Assembly: GCF_000502875.1 (NCBI RefSeq)
Contig: NZ_AYWX01000003.1
Coordinates: 226,355-264,443, forward strand
From: Mesorhizobium sp. L2C084A000
GTDB lineage: Bacteria > Pseudomonadota > Alphaproteobacteria > Rhizobiales > Rhizobiaceae
Direction: 5' to 3'
DNA length: 38,089 nucleotides
Shown here: piece by piece, positions 34,186 through 38,089 of the stretch
Layout: each line of letters starts with the position of its first letter
Numbering within the stretch: the first letter of the stretch is position 1
Notes under the pieces: generated by a model
Told to the model about the DNA's origin: nothing
Database searches by the model: none
Seen by the model: the letters and a program-made list of their open reading frames with translations, nothing else
Made by a program: the position numbers and the translations under genes

Positions 34186-35060
34186 CAGGCGTTTCCTCCC
34201 ATGTCCTGTTTGCGGATCAACAAACCGCGCGAAGGATCGTATGCGATGATGGCGCCGCCCAGAAACAGCAGCGTGCAGCCGGCGACGACGCCCAGCGACA
34301 GCCATTCGATCTGTCCGTAGAAGGCAAAGCGGATCAGTTCGACGGCATAGGTGAACGGGTTGCAGAGGCAGATCTTGTAGAGCAGCGGGCTCGCCTCCTG
34401 GATGCGCCACAAGGGATAGAGCGCCGGAGACGCGAAATAGCCGGGAAAGATGACGAAGTTCATGATGCCGGCGAAGTTTTCGAGCTGCTTGATCAGCGAA
34501 GACAAGAGCATACCGAGCGCGCAAAGCATCATGCCCGACAGGAACAGTGCCGGCAGCACGTAGAGGTAGCCGAGTGGCGGCGCCTTGACGCCCCACAACC
34601 AGGCAACGATCAGGAACGCGTAGACCTGCACGATCGATACGGCCACACCGGCCAGCATCTTCGACACCAGCAGGAACCAGCGCGGAAACGGGCTGACCAG
34701 CAGGATGCGCATGTTGCCCATCTCGCGGTCGTAGACCATCGACAGCGAAGACTGCATGCCGGAAAACAGCAGGATCATGCCGCAAAGGCCCGGTGTGATA
34801 TAGACCTCGTAGAGCACATAGGTCTTGTAGGGCGGGATGATCGACACGCCGAGCACCTGGCGAAAGCCGGCGGCGAAGATGAACAGCCAGACGAGCGGCC
34901 GGACCAGCGAGGAAATGAAGCGTTCGCGCTGGTGCAGGAAGCGCAGGCACTCGCGCAGGACGACGCCTTTCAGGCAAATGAGATAGTGGCGCAGGCCGAA
35001 TGGCTCAGACCGCACCGGCATGATGCCGGCGACCTTTCCAGGCATCGCAGGAGCGCTCAT
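34185..35060 (-). CDS. lutF: ABC-2-type permease of a Lut/PedC-like transporter
   Basis: A 291-residue ABC-2 family permease with about six transmembrane helices (first near residues 50-66, others about 100-120, 133-155, 165-187, 196-215, 258-278) and the loop 'MVYDREMGNMRILLVSPFPRWFLL', typical of this family. It matches the permease of the 'PQQ-dependent alcohol dehydrogenase' ABC systems (PedC; LutF in Methylorubrum). The fold is usually associated with export, yet genetic work on PedA1A2BC and Lut links these systems to lanthanide uptake. It overlaps the ATPase gene by four bases. Symbol given by family and context. Confidence 0.85.
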   Translation of the reverse strand: MSAPAMPGKVAGIMPVRSEPFGLRHYLICLKGVVLRECLRFLHQRERFISSLVRPLVWLFIFAAGFRQVLGVSIIPPYKTYVLYEVYITPGLCGMILLFSGMQSSLSMVYDREMGNMRILLVSPFPRWFLLVSKMLAGVAVSIVQVYAFLIVAWLWGVKAPPLGYLYVLPALFLSGMMLCALGMLLSSLIKQLENFAGIMNFVIFPGYFASPALYPLWRIQEASPLLYKICLCNPFTYAVELIRFAFYGQIEWLSLGVVAGCTLLFLGGAIIAYDPSRGLLIRKQDMGGNA

Positions 35061-35845
35061 GGCGACGTCTCCGCCATGCCCGCCGCATCGACGCGGCTGA
35101 GCTTCGAAAAGGTTTCGCGAATCGAATTTCCACCGTTCGCACGGGTCACATCCGACACCTTGCCGCTCGCGACCAGATCACCCAGCCGCAGTATGACAAC
35201 ATGGTCGGCGTCTTCGACTTCGTCGATCAGATGCGTGGCCCAGAGCACGCCGATGCCCTCTGCCTGGACGAGCTTGCGGATGGTGGCGAGGATGCCCGCG
35301 CGGGATTCGATGTCGAGGCCGACGGTCGCCTCGTCAAGCAGGAGCAGGGAAGGTCGGTGAAGCAGCGCCCTGGCGATTTCGATGCGTCGCATCTGACCGC
35401 CGGAGAGGCTGCGTGCCTTGTCGTGCTGGCGGCCCTGCATGTCGACCGTTTCAAGCAGCGCGGCAATGCGCTGGCGAGCTTCGCGTCCGCCAATGCCATG
35501 CAGCGAGGCGTGGTAGGAGAGATTCTGGTAGACGCTGAGGTCGAGGTCGAGCGTGCGTGCCTGGAACACGATGCCGACCCGTCTGAGTGCTTCGCCGGAC
35601 GCGCGGCGAATGTCATGGCCGAAGATGCGGATCGATCCGTGACGCGTGTCGTAGAGGTGGCTTATCAGTGAGAACAGCGTTGTCTTGCCGGCCCCGTTGA
35701 GGCCGAGCAGAACGGTGAAAGTCGCCGGCGCGATCGAGAAGGAGACGTCGTTGAGCGCCCGCTTCTGGCCATAGGAATGGCTGACGGCACCGACATCGAG
35801 CGCCGCCACCTCGTCTCCCGGTCCGCTTGTCCTCATATGCTGCAT
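35057..35845 (-). CDS. lutE: ABC transporter ATP-binding protein of a Lut/PedA1-like system
   Basis: A 262-residue ABC ATPase. Walker A 'GLNGAGKT' (48-55), Q-loop 'GIVFQARTLDLDLSVYQNL', signature 'LSGGQ' (147-151), Walker B 'LLLLDEATVGLD' (Asp171, Glu172) and H-loop 'LWATHLIDEV'. The sequence fits the ATPases specifically tied to PQQ-dependent alcohol dehydrogenase loci. It drives the ABC-2 permease encoded next to it. The start may be 35845 or the ATG at 35836. A 55-base gap separates it from the cupredoxin-like gene upstream. Confidence 0.88.
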   Translation of the reverse strand: MQHMRTSGPGDEVAALDVGAVSHSYGQKRALNDVSFSIAPATFTVLLGLNGAGKTTLFSLISHLYDTRHGSIRIFGHDIRRASGEALRRVGIVFQARTLDLDLSVYQNLSYHASLHGIGGREARQRIAALLETVDMQGRQHDKARSLSGGQMRRIEIARALLHRPSLLLLDEATVGLDIESRAGILATIRKLVQAEGIGVLWATHLIDEVEDADHVVILRLGDLVASGKVSDVTRANGGNSIRETFSKLSRVDAAGMAETSP

Positions 35846-35900
35846 GCCGGGTCGCTCCTTCAGGACGCGTTGGCTATATGGCGCCCTGATCGCCTTTGTC

Positions 35901-36344
35901 TCACTTGATCGTAATCTTGCCCTTCAGTCCCTTGTCGGCGAGGTCGGGAACCGACCAGGTGTATTCGCCCGGGCGAACGGTATGGAACTGCACCTGGATC
36001 GTTCCCGCATCGTCGAATTCCAGCCAGGCCGGTCCGCCGTCCATATGCACTTCCAAATCGTTGATGACGATCTGGTCCATCCAGACATTGCGGAAGAGGT
36101 CGGTCACGAACTTGTATTCGAAACCGCCCTTGGAGGTGATCTTCCAGCGATAGCCCTGGCCGGCGATCAGCTCGAAGTCCTTCTGATTGACGGCATAGGT
36201 GGAATCGGCCGAACCGATAATCAATTCCGGCAGGTTCTTGCTGGCACGCGACGGTTTTGGTGTTGCGTCGTCGGCGCTTGCTCCGATCGGAGCAAGGACA
36301 AATCCGGCGAGTGCGGCGAAGAAAAACCTGCGGCAAAGTTTCAT
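35901..36344 (-). CDS. Exported cupredoxin-like protein without copper ligands
   Basis: A 147-residue secreted protein: signal peptide 'FFFAALAGFVLAPIGASA', then a beta-sandwich of about 110 residues with 'LIIGSADSTYAVNQKDFELIAGQGYRWKI' and a C-terminal 'FHTVRPGEYTWSVPD...GLKGKITIK', the layout of cupredoxins. The mature protein has no cysteine, so a type-1 copper site cannot form. Acidic residues in 'INDLEVHMDGGPAWLEFDDAG' could bind a hard metal ion, which is speculation. It lies between the beta-propeller gene and the ATPase in the operon, and comparable exported proteins occur in lut clusters. Confidence 0.75.
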   Translation of the reverse strand: MKLCRRFFFAALAGFVLAPIGASADDATPKPSRASKNLPELIIGSADSTYAVNQKDFELIAGQGYRWKITSKGGFEYKFVTDLFRNVWMDQIVINDLEVHMDGGPAWLEFDDAGTIQVQFHTVRPGEYTWSVPDLADKGLKGKITIK

Positions 36345-36373
36345 GTCTTGAGCCTCCCGATGATCAATGTCTG

Positions 36374-37345
36374 CTATTTGGGCGAAATGACCACACCCCA
36401 GGGCTGCTGGCCCACGGTGAGCGATTGGACCGGCTCGTCGGTGGCCGTGTCGATGAAGGTGATATCGTTGGAATTGCCATTAGTGGTGATTAGCGTTTTC
36501 TGGTCGGGCGTGAAGGCCAGATGCCAGACGCGCTGGCCGACGAGGATGTATTTCTCCACCTCGTAGGTATCGGTATTGATCACCGCGACATGGTTCGCCG
36601 GGCCGAGCGCGACATAGGCTTTCTTGCCATCGGCACTGATGGCGATGCCTACCGGCTGGATGGTTTCGGCCCGCAGTCCCTGAATCGCGAACTGGATCTT
36701 CTTCACCACTTCGCGTTTGGCGTTGTCGATGACGCTGACGGTGCCGCCAACCTCGGCGCTGACCCAGACCTGCGTGCCGTCGGGCTTGAAGTCGGCGAAG
36801 CGCGGGCGCGTGTCGACCAGCACGTTGTCGGTCACCTCATGCGTGCCGGTGTCGATGAAATGCGCCATGCTGGTGGTTTCCGAGGTGTTGACCATGGTCT
36901 TGCCATCGGGGCTGACACCCATGCCTTCCGGTTCCACGCCGACCGGAATCTCGGCCAGGACTTGCTTGCTTTCGACGTCGATGGCGGTGACGAGATTATC
37001 GTCCTCATTGGCGACATAAAGCGTCTTGCCGTCCGGCGAGAGCACGAACAATTCGGGATCGGGGCCGGATGGCAGCGTACCGACGATTTCAAGCGTCGCG
37101 GTATCGATGATCTGGACCGTATCGTCATCGCTGGCGCATAGGTAGACGAATTTGCCGTCATGCGAGATGGTGATGCCGCGAGGTCTCTGGCCGACTTCAA
37201 CTGTCTTCACCACCTGCATCGTCGCCGTGTCGACGACGGTCATCGTGTTGTCCTTCTCGTTGGAAACGTAGGCCGTATAGGCCGATGCCGGACTGGCCGT
37301 CAGGCCGGCCGCGAGAATGGCGAATGCGCAAGCTCGTTTCTGCAC
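36374..37345 (-). CDS. Periplasmic seven-bladed YVTN beta-propeller of the PQQ/lanthanide ABC system
   Basis: A 323-residue exported protein (signal peptide 'RACAFAILAAGLTASPASA') made of seven YVTN-type repeats of about 42 residues. Each has the form Y-V-(S/T)-N-x-x-x-(N/D)-T-(V)-x-x-I-D-T-A-T, as in 'YVSNEKDNTMTVVDTAT' and 'LYVANEDDNLVTAID'. It matches the 'PQQ-dependent catabolism-associated beta-propeller' family, which includes PedA2 of Pseudomonas. Its acidic inter-blade loops are attractive sites for lanthanide or partner binding, but this is inference. It is separated from the binding-protein gene by 21 bases and from the cupredoxin-like gene by 29. Confidence 0.88.
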   Translation of the reverse strand: MQKRACAFAILAAGLTASPASAYTAYVSNEKDNTMTVVDTATMQVVKTVEVGQRPRGITISHDGKFVYLCASDDDTVQIIDTATLEIVGTLPSGPDPELFVLSPDGKTLYVANEDDNLVTAIDVESKQVLAEIPVGVEPEGMGVSPDGKTMVNTSETTSMAHFIDTGTHEVTDNVLVDTRPRFADFKPDGTQVWVSAEVGGTVSVIDNAKREVVKKIQFAIQGLRAETIQPVGIAISADGKKAYVALGPANHVAVINTDTYEVEKYILVGQRVWHLAFTPDQKTLITTNGNSNDITFIDTATDEPVQSLTVGQQPWGVVISPK

Positions 37346-37366
37346 GCAAATTCCTCCCGATTGACT

Positions 37367-38061
37367 CTACTTGAGAGCGCATTTCGTTTCCGGCTGATCG
37401 ACACCGAGCGTGTCGAGTTCGGAGACCTGGTGAAGATAGCCCTCTTGTGGCGATGTCGAGACGACGGACTTGGTGTCGCCAAGCAGGATCGGCTGGCGAA
37501 GCTGGAGGTTCCATTTGCGGAAGGTCAGCTTCTGCCCCTTGAAAGCAGCAACCGAAAAATCGTCAGAGCGCATGTAGTCGCTGATCTTTTTCGCATCGTC
37601 GCCCTTGGTGCGCGTGGTGGCCTCGCCGACGGCACGCACCGCCGTCCAGGCCGACATGTCCTTGGAGAGCATCCGCCGGCTCGTCGTCTTCAGGAAGCGG
37701 CTCTGCATCTGGATGCCGCCCCATTGTTCGCTGGCGGGATGCCACGACGATGCAACCAGACCGGCCGTGCCGGCGACCAGCCGCGGCGTCCAGGTGCGAT
37801 AGGGCACGTAGGTCCCGAAAACCTCGCTTTCGTCGGCGACAAGCACCACGTCATGCTCCGGGAGATCTTGCGTGAACACGGAAATCTGCTGCTGTATCTG
37901 CGTGGCGCCGGTGTCGGTGCGCCTGGCTGTGCCGGTATCCTTGAATTCCTTCTCGGCGACGATCTGGCCGCCGAAGCGGGTTGCCGCGCGGCGCAACGCA
38001 TCGGCGTAGAGATGATCCTGCTTATGCGATCCATAGAGCAGCACCCAATTCGGCCACTTCT
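37367..38061 (-). CDS. lutA: Substrate-binding protein of the Lut/PedB-like ABC system (5' end missing)
   Basis: The visible 230 residues are the C-terminal part of a family-6-like (Leu/Ile/Val-type fold) periplasmic binding protein. The reading frame enters at 'KWPNWVLLYGSHKQDH' and runs through 'DALRRAATRFGGQIVAEKEFKDTG', 'DVVLVADESEVFGTYVPYRTW' and 'ASSWHPASEQWGG' to 'GVDQPETKCALK'. This is the 'ABC transporter substrate-binding protein, PQQ-dependent alcohol dehydrogenase system' family (PedB; LutA in Methylorubrum). About the first 120-170 residues and the signal peptide are missing because the contig ends in adapter. A GTG at 38044 is only an internal codon. It should be the first gene of this operon. 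Confidence 0.85.
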
Positions 38062-38089
38062 AGATCGGAAGAGCACACGTCTGAACTCC
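38062..38089. other. Illumina adapter read-through (sequencing artefact)
   Basis: From 38062 to the end the sequence is that of the TruSeq read-1 adapter, starting AGATCGGAAGAGC and continuing through CACACGTCTGAACTCC. It is synthetic and not part of the genome. Biological sequence ends at 38061 or one base earlier. Confidence 0.98.

Noticed and set aside
33556..34977. 473-codon version of the two-Cys exported protein
   Set aside because: The first 264 codons are out-of-frame sequence of the ABC-2 permease. The signal peptide and TGATG overlap show the true start at 34185.

Overview
The window looks like a GC-rich alphaproteobacterial chromosome segment from the Hyphomicrobiales, most likely Mesorhizobium or a close relative. 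The evidence is the red-type (form IC) RuBisCO operon in the order cbbF-P-T-A-L-S-X-E with a divergent cbbR, the rhizobial arrangement of pqqABCDE, and the character of the small proteins. The last 28 bases (38062-38089) are Illumina adapter, so the right edge is a raw contig end and not biology.

Layout. (1) 1-7836, plus strand, ordinary chromosome: a ParB-N domain protein, an SRPBCC/AHSA1 protein, an exported alpha/beta hydrolase, a GFA-family zinc protein, a small unknown, UppP, a phosphodiester-glycosidase-family protein, a GH25 lipoprotein, a methyltransferase and a DUF3592-like membrane protein. (2) 7843-15390, minus strand: xoxF (lanthanide methanol dehydrogenase), xoxG (its cytochrome), xoxJ, a CXXCW-type protein, then pqqA-B-C-D-E. 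(3) 15391-16076: AT-rich divergent control region of xoxF and a small exported four-Cys protein. (4) 16558-21305, minus strand: a SoxYZ-like carrier, a SoxH-like zinc hydrolase, a complete NitT/TauT-type ABC importer and a 69-residue protein. (5) 21669-22049: a soluble cytochrome c. (6) 22097-32075, minus strand: the Calvin-cycle operon cbbF-P-T-A-L-S-X-E, a thioredoxin-fold gene and phosphoglycolate phosphatase (cbbZ), with cbbR divergent at 32200. (7) 33340-38061: a second small protein related to the 69-residue one, then a minus-strand operon resembling the Lut/PedA1A2BC lanthanide-uptake ABC system, whose first gene is cut by the contig end.

Taken together, about 30 kb reads as one autotrophic-methylotrophy island. 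A lanthanide uptake system would feed metal to XoxF, pqqA-E supply PQQ, and XoxG and perhaps the other cytochrome take the electrons. Methanol carbon, oxidised to CO2 by enzymes not encoded here, would be fixed by the Calvin cycle under CbbR. No mxaF, no tetrahydromethanopterin or glutathione formaldehyde pathway, no lanmodulin and no TonB receptor is visible. The least explained part is the SoxYZ/SoxH/ABC-importer block with its small Cys-containing satellite proteins.
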